Position numbers and translations under genes: made by a program
Origin: Lachnospiraceae bacterium
GTDB taxonomy: Bacteria; Bacillota; Clostridia; Lachnospirales; Lachnospiraceae
Assembly: GCA_910575775.1 (NCBI GenBank)
Contig: CAJTEY010000014.1
Coordinates: 1-64,000 of the forward strand
Direction of reading: 5' to 3'
DNA: 64,000 nt
Part shown: positions 43,301 to 50,938 of the stretch, piece by piece
How the letters are laid out: each line of letters starts with the position of its first letter
Numbering within the stretch: the first letter of the stretch is position 1
Notes under the pieces: model-generated
The model's database searches: none
What the model was told of the DNA's origin: nothing
Seen by the model: only the letters and a program-made list of their open reading frames with translations

Positions 43301-44269
43301 GCGGGCACATATACCGCCTCCTTCAAGGCAGTAGGAGCGGGCAGCACATTTATAGAAGTGCGGTCCAAGATAACAAAAGCGGTATTTGCCAGATGGGAGA
43401 TAACGGTATACCCGGTGGCAAATGCGGACTGGTACCATGGGGATAATGAGGATCTCGGCCAGTCGCCCATACCCGGCACGAATCCGTCAGAAAATCGGGC
43501 GTCGGTGACAAGCGTTGGCAATGACAGCTCGGTGAGCGTGCAGAAGGGACAGTACAAGTGGTTCAGCTTTACAGCGAGTATGACGGATGTATATACCTTC
43601 AGTTCAGATAATGGCAAAACTTATGCATGGCTGTTCTATGACACGGAGAGGGCTGTGATCGACCGAATTGGCAATAGCGCGGACAGAGATATACTGGACA
43701 GCAAACGCAGCGAGTATGCCAGAATGGATGCGAATGGCAAGAAGATTAAGCTTGCGGCAGGCGAGACGGTATACTTTGCAGTGGGCTATGACAAGCTGGC
43801 AGATGCACTTGTTGATACTTACGTTAGTGTGGTTGGAGATAACGGTGGATCTGGCGAATCTGATGTGAGACCGGCGCCGGGAACAGCGTCCCTGTCGGTC
43901 GGGTCGCCTGCTTACGTATCCGTGACTGCGAATCAGTTTAAATGGGTGAGATTTACAGCATCGGAAGCCGGTACATACCGATTCTATTCGACAAATAATT
44001 CCGGGGATCCCAAAGCATGGTTCTTTACGCAGTCTGGTAAAAACTATGTTGACAGACAACAGGGGATTGACAGTGATAAAATGAATAGTTGGAGCAGGTC
44101 ATCTAACTATGGGTATGGGTATGATGATGATGGCGCTGATGACGGTAAGACTAATTTTGCTTATGAGATTGACAATCTGTCAGCGGGCGAAACGGTATAC
44201 CTGGCAGTGGGTTACTGGAGCTTTTCTTCCTCTTTGTCTGCAGATGTCTTTGTAGAAAAGCTCTATTAA
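37352..44269 (+). CDS. Giant secreted multidomain surface protein
   Basis: A 2305-residue exported protein. The signal peptide runs to about residue 34 (ALALAIAMAVTMLPTTAYAA). An acidic, Ser/Asp/Glu/Pro-rich linker follows (about 35-150), then many strand-rich modules of about 100-150 residues with MBG/YDG-like openings (for example TTAVYDGSEQFG, ISREYNGKPLYENRADY, KSRVYNGEAFDV) and 'VEKPVDAGTYKYYL' closings. Further on are a Big-2-like bacterial Ig domain (KSLAFNGALNKMVVG...), two fibronectin-III-like modules, and at the end two pre-peptidase-like domains (each with 'YKWFSFTAS'/'FKWVRFTAS' and 'LxAGETVYxAVGY'). No LPXTG, SLH or membrane anchor is visible, so attachment is unclear. AGGAGGAAG precedes the ATG. 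Adhesin or matrix component is likely. Confidence 0.85.
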   Translation: MRELKKLFQAKRVLALALAIAMAVTMLPTTAYAAPSADSVSEEQSTAVDSVDGEASESQADEGADAGAPDGNTEADDSLDDGSAEVPKTDASDDTPTDDPGVTADDAAAGNPAGTGTDQETEGEGTGPAAEEEVKTADGAVPEKDVYEVDDSNVGDTTAVYDGSEQFGDAQVVIKKNGESVDETDIAGLTKKWVKKDTSEEVSPVAAGEYQLLVTIPAGDRNDAVEKRIDFKITAQVLSVAEDSISVTPGTKVKDIKVGVSVVDKDGTTFASVSATDAEANAASKLAVTSAGVKEAITGNVLGNEDVLKKGGDYAITLSFQFTDKADEAEKNNYAMPADQVMDIEMSDLISTWVEWDYTAAYKAAHPVKDEEGNPIEGEYEPFTYAYTGSAQEPVAGTDYEAKIFSDEVVGKDDQGNDTYRELTGELKKVWYEYRPGSGRVELEQAPVNAGEYGIVLRYEGEEGLYDDCDSPIMDVTIEPAILELVPIPEGGTTFSAGTTAKEVLEQVDYQVYRYDEKAANGLGARFDNTGEFDRDTFWGTSYADSSKTQSYQPVFGILNEKKTTNEDGTTEDLSEWLKDGDRLESGKTYRVMFTGYKAVYNADGSISSQSYICPINAYGDGTDSDGNSYHVNLANSNSLNYMVDEEHVISSKEALIINVAAAAVIDVSAITPISREYNGKPLYENRADYKKAKVTVDGKSVAEGTASQLTYTWYEQDGTVSEPDTNADGSIKTDADGNPIYIEKPVWRHLGTAAKPKDAGTYRLLVSYYDSTHANASVQNEVIYEIRPRKIKVVPSGDYRAYTGVTSQKFLSMTDVSYDIKVVTEDEDAAAMNEILHSWVKDDDYGITWYVEKKDAEKNEWNRTDNSYSFAEGDQLRLAAVLSYCDSNYTDYEEVEEKAEDGTTSTKTTYFNETKDITLTKMGAAALTVTTDLTKLADKSRVYNGEAFDVTEAVNNGLITIKAGETVVTNTVLPKMDQFWVEITGEGPEYVEKPVDAGTYKYYLGFGGDETYQGFIDNSDTFEGEDGFIYSNFVYETDIVYEIKQAELTVTPSIRDEVAGGTRVQYAYDVNAAVFETPVEKDKDAFTYRRYEEDGSFTYGYQAVDGTISFDVFDAKGRELTYGEKLKGAETYTVKFDSAELTADYARNYTLKAGESKTFTTVRSKSTVTAISPERNNAASIEINDVVVSKDGACTHTVTTLQAIPYVYNLSSPDGKHREGNYIAIDIAIPAEYEALSDINPMYESSVKSAKGLILDVAGDNSIRVAFDAKEAEKAEFDIRWEEGFTEHFVLDFANAIFGDNLEETVAPKSLAFNGALNKMVVGATQRLDVKLSKSQESDVIHLSYKVDEAGKDFLCVTEEGYVTALKKGSATVYVYSSRLKIDEDGKQTWIPTEPAKEAKLKVTINDVTAPKIKTLTARDHSLTVSWSGPVDGYTDGYRSEIYVMKDKKKPQDFEEQIGAMKNGAWKGIFEIAPVYVSNNSYYNSKTKLYTRTLSGSGLSTEETYTVYVRNVSGIRGLDYCDHEVRCKVSESYAGAVKTAKTTKSQLTGLRFDQERITDTEYTEYDKDGKCYTVALSKGSLTMALEGEFRENVESGAADREDRIWKDLPLSKDDQKNYMTSKLNYVVGEARDTECYGKDEDGCTGVVVDYYDAEDEMWHYAHLYNTPLATIKNEKLTLNGVGKVTVVAIDPTTRGVHAVAFVNITAKADNIKGKTVKMQVGQSMSLYDMVTYAEGKKVLIGDFEKSIVVDEELKNVFEADERFELDGVMVKAVKEGKQPLNLTLKDSVVGTDKTAAVKLSVTGLDPVKKIQTTFVTDQFADLAFAYTGYAEAFRIQVKDARGHILQSKYVPRNSNIYNAKTKLYTYRIGNLTQKSKYDVTITALYGNLASKEAKGKIQTTLLPASYRRLDDMIKADPYYEGGVTITAPNNGNGVITECALYSGNVYTLGLEASEYNVGAKYAKTDTLTWTVTNKKVATVKANAGTYTASFKAVGAGSTFIEVRSKITKAVFARWEITVYPVANADWYHGDNEDLGQSPIPGTNPSENRASVTSVGNDSSVSVQKGQYKWFSFTASMTDVYTFSSDNGKTYAWLFYDTERAVIDRIGNSADRDILDSKRSEYARMDANGKKIKLAAGETVYFAVGYDKLADALVDTYVSVVGDNGGSGESDVRPAPGTASLSVGSPAYVSVTANQFKWVRFTASEAGTYRFYSTNNSGDPKAWFFTQSGKNYVDRQQGIDSDKMNSWSRSSNYGYGYDDDGADDGKTNFAYEIDNLSAGETVYLAVGYWSFSSSLSADVFVEKLY

Positions 44270-44313
44270 GAAACGGTTCTTAAAATTAGATGGTTCATCC
44301 ATCACAATGTGAC

Positions 44314-44347
44314 GAGGGACTTGTCGCCTGATATGACAAGTCCCCTC
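44314..44347 (+). terminator. First hairpin after the giant surface gene
   Basis: GAGGGACTTGTC (44314-44325) pairs with GACAAGTCCCCTC (44335-44347) around a nine-base loop. There is no T run, but a second, stronger terminator follows. Confidence 0.65.
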
Positions 44348-44352
44348 ACTCT

Positions 44353-44395
44353 GAAAGAAAGACGTATTCTGAATGAATAGGTCTTTCTTTTTTAC
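44353..44395 (+). terminator. Second terminator after the giant surface gene
   Basis: GAAAGAAAGAC pairs with GTCTTTCTTTTTT across an 18-base loop, ending in a long T run. Confidence 0.8.
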
Positions 44396-44580
44396 GTAGT
44401 CCTATGCAGGGAATGCGTGCTGCTGAATGGAACGTTTTTGTGAAAATGTAATAAATATTCCTGTGAGAGGACTATCTTTTTGCAACACAATGTGGTATAC
44501 TCAAGGCAATGCAAAAATAGGAGAAGGCAGATTGCCGCCTGTCTGCATAATTGATTGTTCTCACATGGGAGGATTTTTAC

Positions 44581-46299
44581 ATGAGAAAGATTGGCTTTAA
44601 ATTTGCATCTGCAATCATTGTGCTTGCACTGATTTCGATTATTTCGCTGGGGCTGCTTGCCAACAGCATGACGGCGATTTCTCAGAGCAGTCAGGATATT
44701 ATGAACAATGAGGTAGAGAAAATCAATCTGATCCATGGCATCTATGAGGATTATCTTGACATGTACATGAACGTGTATGCCCATGTAAATGCCAAGCTGC
44801 TTCGGACGATGGATAAACGTGCGGAGGATATTGTGGAGCGCCGGGCGCAGATGTGGGAATCTATGGAAGCCTATAAAGCGAAGATTACCTCAGAGGAGAC
44901 ACAGGGAGTCTACAATTCATTGGAGGGGCGGCTTGTCAGCTTCGACAGTTATGTGGATGCCATTATAGAGGTGAGCAGGGAGGGTGATAAGGAACGCGCC
45001 AATAATCTGATTGCCAATAACCTTGGTATGCTGAACAATACCATTGCCAACAGCATGAATGATCTGCTTGAGTTTTCGGATGCGGAGCTTGACGCCGGCA
45101 AGACATATCTGCAGGGGAAGGCGGAGAGTTCCTATGTGCTGATTGCATCGGTTATTGTGATTCTCCTTGTGACAGCGGTTCTGGTATTGATTATTGCCAA
45201 CCGCATTATCGTGATGCCGATCCAGAAAATTGCCAAAGTAATCAATGGGATGATTGAAGACATACATAATAACAAGGGAAGTCTGACCGAGAGAGTGCCG
45301 GTGCAGACGAAGGATGAAATTGCGACGCTGGCTGCGGGTGTCAATGAATTTCTGGATATTTTGCAGGATGTGATCGGCGGGGTTATGTCCTGCAGCGACG
45401 AGATTAACAGACAGCAGATGCATGTCAATGAGGTAGTGGAGGAGACAAACCAGAATGCCAGCGACACATCGGCTACGATGGAAGAACTGGCAGCCAGCAT
45501 GGAGGAGGTATCCGCCACAGTCGGTTATGTCAGCGAGAACACCAGAGAGGCGGGGGCGTCTGTCGAAGCGGTGGTTAATCAGGCGGTCAGTGGCACGAAA
45601 TTTGCGGAGGAAATCCGCAATCGTGCGGAGGAGCTTCGCAAGCTGGCGCAGAACAGCCGTGCGACGGCAGACGGCATGATCAAGGAATTTGACGTTTCCC
45701 TGAACGCATCCATAGAGGACAGCAGACAGATAGAAAAGATCGGAAATCTGACAGCGGATATTCTGAGCATTGCATCCAAGACGAATCTGCTTGCCCTGAA
45801 TGCGTCCATAGAAGCGGCAAGAGCGGGCGAGGCCGGCAAAGGGTTTGCTGTGGTGGCCGATGAGATCCGCATGCTGGCGGACAGCTCGAAACAGACAGCC
45901 GGAAATATCCAGCAGATTTCGGCGGGCGTTGTGGCGGCTGTTATGACGCTTGCGGAGAATGCCGGCAGTCTTGTGAAGTTTATCAATGAGCGCGTGATGC
46001 CGGATTACGAGATACTGGAGCGGACGGGGGAACAGTATCTGAACGATTCCATTACGGTGGATCGCATGATGGGTGAAATGCGCGAATCTATGGAAAACAT
46101 TGGAGGAATGATGCGTACGGTGGCAGAGTCCAATGAAAATATTGCGAGCAATGTGAGAGAGAGCGCCCAGGGTGTGGGAGGCGTAGTGGATAATACGGCG
46201 GCGCTGGCTGAAAATATGAAGGGCATTGTGGAGGCTCTGAATCAGGTTTCGGATGTAGTGAGTCATCTTTCGGAGCAGACAGCCTGCTTCGAAGGATAG
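44581..46299 (+). CDS. Methyl-accepting chemotaxis protein
   Basis: A 572-residue chemoreceptor: membrane helix 1 (about 7-28), an extracellular four-helix-bundle sensor (about 30-182), membrane helix 2 (about 183-205), HAMP (from [15 protein letters not shown]) and a cytoplasmic signalling coiled coil. The hairpin tip that binds CheA/CheW reads [19 protein letters not shown] and is fully conserved. TGGGAGG precedes the ATG at 44581. The sensor domain gives no clue to ligand. It heads a group of three genes, with a small membrane protein and a second chemoreceptor, lying between two related surface genes. Confidence 0.93.
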   Translation: MRKIGFKFASAIIVLALISIISLGLLANSMTAISQSSQDIMNNEVEKINLIHGIYEDYLDMYMNVYAHVNAKLLRTMDKRAEDIVERRAQMWESMEAYKAKITSEETQGVYNSLEGRLVSFDSYVDAIIEVSREGDKERANNLIANNLGMLNNTIANSMNDLLEFSDAELDAGKTYLQGKAESSYVLIASVIVILLVTAVLVLIIANRIIVMPIQKIAKVINGMIEDIHNNKGSLTERVPVQTKDEIATLAAGVNEFLDILQDVIGGVMSCSDEINRQQMHVNEVVEETNQNASDTSATMEELAASMEEVSATVGYVSENTREAGASVEAVVNQAVSGTKFAEEIRNRAEELRKLAQNSRATADGMIKEFDVSLNASIEDSRQIEKIGNLTADILSIASKTNLLALNASIEAARAGEAGKGFAVVADEIRMLADSSKQTAGNIQQISAGVVAAVMTLAENAGSLVKFINERVMPDYEILERTGEQYLNDSITVDRMMGEMRESMENIGGMMRTVAESNENIASNVRESAQGVGGVVDNTAALAENMKGIVEALNQVSDVVSHLSEQTACFEG

Positions 46300-46328
46300 A
46301 GGCAGAGGATAGGGCGGAGGAAGAAGTT

Positions 46329-46658
46329 TTGGGTGAAAATGTAACGGAGAAGGAAAAAGGAGAGCCGTCTGAAACAGAGCGGAATGTATCTGGCGGCGGG
46401 AGCGGAACCGGAAAAAGCGGCGACACCAAAATAGGACTCACTCTGCGCATTCTGGTGTCAGCCTATGTGCTGTATCTGGCGTATGGTCTGATACAGGGGT
46501 TCGGAGAAGCCACAGGCAACGACAGGATATTTATAGCGATAGCGATCGTTGTTTTTGTGGCGGCAGGAGGTGCTATCCTGATCTTATCGGCAAAAAAACT
46601 GATTCGGAAGGAGTATGTGGATGCAGATGGAGAAACAGCAGAAGATGAAGAACGGTAA
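46329..46658 (+). CDS. Small two-helix membrane protein between two chemoreceptors
   Basis: A 109-residue protein with a charged N-terminus (about 1-33) and two membrane helices (about 36-56 and 67-88), ending in an acidic tail. It starts at a TTG with CGGAGGAAGAAG upstream, 29 bases after the first chemoreceptor, and its end overlaps the start of the second by 38 bases, so it is co-translated. I do not recognise a family. A role as an accessory of one receptor is a guess from position. Confidence 0.7.
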   Translation: MGENVTEKEKGEPSETERNVSGGGSGTGKSGDTKIGLTLRILVSAYVLYLAYGLIQGFGEATGNDRIFIAIAIVVFVAAGGAILILSAKKLIRKEYVDADGETAEDEER

Positions 46659-48345
46659 AGGAGCCGGAATCAGACTTAAGATCAATGCCTGTATTCTTGC
46701 TACATTAGTTGTGCTTGTTGCGCTGATGGCGGTGGTAATCGGCAGGGCCAGTCAGTATAATGCGCAGTACTCCCAGATTCTTGACAGCATCAGTAAGGTG
46801 ACTTTCGTTAAGGACAACGCCTCTTATCTTGGGCGGACTGTTGTTGTGAAGTGCAGCACGGGCGGCGATATTGCCTCCAGCGGGCACGTGGAAATCATAG
46901 ATACCATGGAGCGGTATGTGGCGGAAGTCGGAGAGAATGTGCCACAGGAGGCAGAATATTCGGAAATGCGCAACCAGTTTGACAAATTTGCCTCCGAGGC
47001 CGGAAAATTTATTGCATCCTTCAGAGAACTGCAGGCTGCCTGCGGCGCCTCCTACTCCTCGGCGGGGCTGAATGCGGCCCAGGATATGAGCGGCAGTATG
47101 AGCTTTGTCAGCACCAGCGCCGAGACACTTTTAGCGTCGGAGATAGCAAGAAGTGAGCTGATTGTAGATGAAATTCAAAATGACTTCAAGCGCACGATTA
47201 CCATGATCATAGCTGCTGTCGTGTTTACGGCAATTATAGTCATAGCGGCGACATTTGTTCTGACGCAGAGCATGACTGCACCGATTATACAGCTGCAGAA
47301 AAATCTCACGGTTATGTCTGAGGGTAATCTGACAGGCGAGGATATCAAGGTGAAAAGCCGGGATGAGGCAGGGCGCGCCGCTTCGGCTTTTAACAAGATG
47401 AAAGGCAGTCTGGTGCGCTTGATCAGCAAAGTGGCAGCCAACATGTCGGAGCTGAAAATGGCTACTGCGACGGTCAACAACAGCGTGGATGAGAATGCCC
47501 AGGGTGGTACCCGGATTGCCGATGCAGTGGAAGGGATGCTGTCTGCTCTGGAGAGGCAGCAGGAAGAAGTGAGCCGTGCCCGGGAGCAGATCAGCGATAT
47601 GGGAAATATTGCCGGAAAAGTGGCGGATTATGCAGAAGCGATCCACGGAAATGCGGAAAAGACGAGGGACAATGCCAGAGACGGCATGCAGAAAATCGTG
47701 GCTTATGTGGAGCAGATGCAGGAGGTTAACCGCTCTATGCGGGATATGGAGAGCGTATTTGCTTCCTTTGGTGAAAACACAAAGGGAATGACGGAGGCAC
47801 TGGCGTCTATTTCGTCTATCGCGTCACAGACCAATCTGCTCTCACTGAACGCATCTATTGAGGCGGCGAGAGCCGGGGAAGCCGGGAGAGGATTTGCGGT
47901 AGTGGCTACGGAAATCCGGAATCTGGCGGATGACTCCCAGGCCGCAGCCGCGCATATAGGGAAGATGATCGAGGCTGTCAGCAGACAGGCGGATCAGATG
48001 ACGGAGCGGTTGCGGGAGAGCCTTGACCAGCTGGAGAAAGGAAACCAGATGACGGGAGAGGCCAGGGAGAGTTTCGAGATTATCACCTTGGGTACGGATG
48101 AGGTCGGCAACAGCGTGGAGGACATCATAAGCGGTGTGGAGGTTCTGAGCGAAAGAATCCGGGAAGCGATGGACAGCATGGGAACCGTGAAGGAAGCCGC
48201 AGACAGTAACGTGACAGAGATCAACGAAGTCAGTGCGGTGGTGGCTGAGCAGTCTGCGAATCTGGAAGAGGTGTCTGAAGCTATGGACAAGCTGCTTGCG
48301 CTCACAGGTGATGTGGAAGGGCTGGTAGGCGAATTTAAGATTTAG
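46621..48345 (+). CDS. Methyl-accepting chemotaxis protein
   Basis: A 574-residue chemoreceptor with membrane helices at about 20-42 and 185-210, an extracellular helical sensor, HAMP, and a signalling domain whose tip is [20 protein letters not shown] choose the ATG at 46621, seven bases after AAGGAG; an ATG at 46615 is too close to it. It overlaps the end of the small membrane protein gene. The sensor differs from that of the first receptor (for example it contains [12 protein letters not shown]), so the two probably detect different signals. Transcription should stop in the hairpin near 48390-48456. Confidence 0.93.
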   Translation: MQMEKQQKMKNGKGAGIRLKINACILATLVVLVALMAVVIGRASQYNAQYSQILDSISKVTFVKDNASYLGRTVVVKCSTGGDIASSGHVEIIDTMERYVAEVGENVPQEAEYSEMRNQFDKFASEAGKFIASFRELQAACGASYSSAGLNAAQDMSGSMSFVSTSAETLLASEIARSELIVDEIQNDFKRTITMIIAAVVFTAIIVIAATFVLTQSMTAPIIQLQKNLTVMSEGNLTGEDIKVKSRDEAGRAASAFNKMKGSLVRLISKVAANMSELKMATATVNNSVDENAQGGTRIADAVEGMLSALERQQEEVSRAREQISDMGNIAGKVADYAEAIHGNAEKTRDNARDGMQKIVAYVEQMQEVNRSMRDMESVFASFGENTKGMTEALASISSIASQTNLLSLNASIEAARAGEAGRGFAVVATEIRNLADDSQAAAAHIGKMIEAVSRQADQMTERLRESLDQLEKGNQMTGEARESFEIITLGTDEVGNSVEDIISGVEVLSERIREAMDSMGTVKEAADSNVTEINEVSAVVAEQSANLEEVSEAMDKLLALTGDVEGLVGEFKI

Positions 48346-48388
48346 GGTCTGGATAAAAAAGATAGTATGTAAAATATCATAAAAATGA

Positions 48389-48456
48389 GAAAAAACACGT
48401 AAAGCACTTGCTTTTTATACGCGGGGGGGGGGTAAAATAGTCTTACGTGTTTTTTT
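48389..48456 (+). repeat. Inverted repeat flanking a poly-G promoter candidate
   Basis: AAAAAACACGTAA (48390-48402) and TTACGTGTTTTTTT (48443-48456) form a perfect 13-bp inverted repeat around 40 bases. As RNA it can serve as the terminator of the chemoreceptor operon (A-rich arm, T-rich arm). The 40-base interior holds a promoter candidate with a run of ten G, which is unusual for a terminator loop and could mark a rearrangement or a switchable element. Confidence 0.6.
48408..48438 (+). promoter_or_regulatory. Second poly-G promoter candidate, ahead of the truncated surface gene
   Basis: TTGCTT (48408-48413) and TAAAAT (48433-48438) are 19 bp apart with ten G at 48423-48432 immediately before the -10. 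The layout matches the 13-G promoter at 37238. Both boxes are weaker than in the first case. Confidence 0.5.
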
Positions 48457-50491
48457 GCTGTGCAAAAATGCGATAAAAGGAAAGGGTGGATATGTTGTTG
48501 GTTCTACCTGGAATTCCTTTACGGCAGTGTTCAATGCTGGTGAGGGCGATAAGACGTTCCAGATCCGCTGGGAAGACGGCTATGTGGAGAGCTATACGCT
48601 GAAATTCGCGGAGGCTGTCAAGCTGGAAAATCTGGAGGATGCGGTTGCACCTAAGGCGCTGGCATTCAATTCACCCAATAAGAAAATGGCGGTAGGCCAG
48701 GAGCAGCAGCTTGACGTGAAGATCACGAAAGAGCAGATGGGAGATGTGATCTATCTCGGCTATAAGAGTGACGATACCAAGACGCTGGTTGTTGATGAAG
48801 GCGGCAGAGTGACTGCACTGAAGATTGGTAGTGCGACAGTTACGGTATTCCCGCAACATCTTGTGAACGATAAGGACTTCGAAAACACGCTGAAGGGCAT
48901 GAAAGAGAATCAGTGGAAATCCAAAGGTTTCGCTATCGCGCCGATTTATATCAATAAATCAACGGAAGACGCTTATAGAAAAAGTGCAAAATATGTGAGT
49001 CGTCTGCAGGGACTGGATGTGAAGACGGATTACACGATCTACGTGAGAAATGTGTGTGCAGTCAGAACGCTCACGGATGGAACCGGCGGCGTAGTTACAC
49101 AGGCGGCGATGAATGAAAGTGCGGTAGATCCTGCGGCGGACAGAGCTGACCAGATAGAAATCCCGCTTCCTTTTGCCGGTGAGGATAAAGCAAAATATAA
49201 GGATGTCTATGAGGAGCCGAAGCTGGAATATGCACTGGCAAAATGCTATGATAAGAAGACGGATACATGGGGCTGGGGAACGAAGAACGATTACGCAAGT
49301 ATAGATAAGAAGGGTAAGATAAAATTTACCGGAATACCGAGAGATGATGATCCGCTTATAGTCAGAGTCCATGTTGTCGGTACCGAGATAAATGCATATG
49401 CAGATTTTTCTTTCTGGGACAATGCGGATTCTGTTGCGGTCGCTAAGAAGTCTGTCACACTGTCTGTCGGGCAGGGACAGAATCTGGGGGATCTGCTTAC
49501 CTATAATCTGGGCAAAATGAAATTGACAGCTTATCCAGATCGTTCCATCGATACGGAAAAGGTGCGCAACGCGATCAAGAGCCAGAACCAGTCAGAATTC
49601 TTTACGGTGACTGAGGGCGGTTATCTGAGAGCAGTCAATGGCGGCGGTAAGCTGGAGCCGGTAAAGAGTCTGAAGGCGTGCGACGTGACACACAATAACT
49701 TTGGACTGACCTTCAGTTATTCGGGTTATGCAAGCAGTTTCCTGCTGGAAGTTTCTGATACAAAGAAGCCGATTTACAGCAAAGTGCTCAGCGGGGGCAA
49801 CGGTATTGAGCGGCTCCTCGTGACTGACAAAGACGGCAAGTATGTTCAGAGACGCAATGCGCAGGGTGATCTGGTGTACGACGAGAACGGTGATCCTGTA
49901 TGGACATGGAAACAGGGCACATATGAGATTTCGGATCGGTTTATCAGGGATCTGGGTATCAGGCTCTATAAAGATTCCCAGTATACGGTCAGCCTTACAC
50001 CGATTTACGGTGCAAATAAGGCAAAACCGGCTACCGCTAAGGTGAAGACCACGAAGATACCAGTACAGGACGAGTATCTTGAAAATGGATACGACGACAA
50101 TGGCAATTTGATCTGGGGCTGCGATAGAAAAGGCGGCATGGGTATCACTGTGTCGGAAGGTGACAGAGGGTTAAATTTAGGAGAATGGAATAAAACCTTA
50201 TATGCGGTATCGGGAAATACCTATACGCTTACTGCCGAAGTAGACAACAAGCGCGGGCGTGTCAGCGATACACTTGTCTGGACGGTTGGCGACGCCAAGG
50301 TAGCGAGTGTCAAGGCGGCGGCAGGGACTTACTGCATTACCCTGACGGGTCTGAAACCGGGCAAAACGACGCTGGAAGTAAAATCAAAGCTTCTTGGCAA
50401 CAAGGTGATCGCAAGATATGATATCAATGTGGGTGCGGTTAAAAATGCCTGGAATAACGCTGCGTATTATGGGGAAAACGAGCCCGACTAA
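48455..50491 (+). pseudogene. Truncated paralogue of the giant surface protein
   Basis: A 678-codon frame related to the giant protein's C-terminal third. It begins mid-domain (VVGSTWNSFTAVFNAGEGD aligns with the giant's SIRVAFDAKEAEKAEFD region), lacks a signal peptide, starts only at a TTG with no ribosome site, has an internal loss of about 60 residues where the giant protein has its first fibronectin-like strand set (SATVTVFPQHL joins directly to NDKDFENTLKGMK), and stops at YYGENEPD, where the giant protein continues (WYHGDNEDL) into its two terminal domains. The frame is intact otherwise. It is either a decayed copy, a silent recombination cassette, or the product of a rearrangement at the poly-G site. 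A terminator follows. Confidence 0.7.
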
Positions 50492-50536
50492 TCATAGTTA
50501 TATAGTTGTTCATTGTGTGTAATATTACATTAATGT

Positions 50537-50577
50537 AGAAACACCCTGCGGGCGCAGCAATGCCTGCGGGTGTTTCT
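50537..50577 (+). terminator. Terminator after the truncated surface gene
   Basis: AGAAACACC and GGTGTTTCT form the outer stem and TGCGGGC/GCCTGCG the inner part, with TTTCTGTG at the end. Confidence 0.8.
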
Positions 50578-50648
50578 GTGTATGGGGAGTACATTTCACA
50601 AACGGACGGATGCTGCCGGAAGGAAATACCGTTCTCTGGAATGACGAG

Positions 50649-50669
50649 AAGTTGTAAATGGTACAACTT
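50649..50669 (+). promoter_or_regulatory. AraR-type operator upstream of the chvE promoter
   Basis: AAGTTGTA-N5-TACAACTT, a perfect 8-bp palindrome, resembles the Bacillus AraR box (ATTTGTACGTACAAAT) in its TTGTA/TACAA arms and recurs upstream of araA. It lies 33 bp before the -35. Confidence 0.65.
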
Positions 50670-50702
50670 TTGTAAGATGTATGTAGATATTGAATAAAAA
50701 GA

Positions 50703-50731
50703 TTGACAATTTATCAGCATGTATATATAAT
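50703..50731 (+). promoter_or_regulatory. Consensus sigma-A promoter of chvE
   Basis: TTGACA (50703-50708), exactly 17 bp, TATAAT (50726-50731). The gene starts 200 bases further on, leaving a long leader. Confidence 0.8.
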
Positions 50732-50855
50732 GAAAATATCATCTGGAGACATGATGGTAAAAATGCACAGAATGACTTGCGAATTGGATGCCTGTTAAGC
50801 AAAATGTCCTAAATACTGGTTTTTAAAAAGGATAAAATATTTTGAAAATCGGCGA

Positions 50856-50874
50856 AATGTACAGTGTACAACTT
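50856..50874 (+). promoter_or_regulatory. Second AraR-type operator in the chvE leader
   Basis: AAATGTACAGTGTACAACTT contains TGTAC-AGT-GTACA with extended homology to the AraR-type sites at 50649 and 56218. Two operators about 206 bp apart, flanking the promoter, fit cooperative binding with looping, as known for Bacillus AraR. Confidence 0.5.
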
Positions 50875-50938
50875 AGAGGCGTATATAGACAAGTTGGCTG
50901 TGCCAAACAACTATTCTTTAAGGGAGGAAAAAGAAGAC

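Larger units (their letters stand above)
44270..44580 (+). other. Intergenic region between giant gene and first chemoreceptor
   Basis: The 311 bases hold two hairpin terminators (44314-44347 and 44353-44395), then an AT-rich stretch with a possible -10 TATACT (44496-44501) ahead of the chemoreceptor ribosome site. No gene seen. Confidence 0.5.
50492..50938 (+). other. Regulatory region upstream of chvE
   Basis: The 447 bases contain a terminator (50537-50577), an operator palindrome (50649-50669), a near-consensus promoter (50703-50731) and a second operator-like palindrome (50856-50874) in a leader of about 200 bases. No gene is visible. Confidence 0.7.

Noticed and set aside
44917..46266. 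449-codon open frame on the minus strand
   Set aside because: It lies fully antisense to the first chemoreceptor, whose HAMP and signalling tip are clear; its translation is His/Arg/Asn-rich with no family features.
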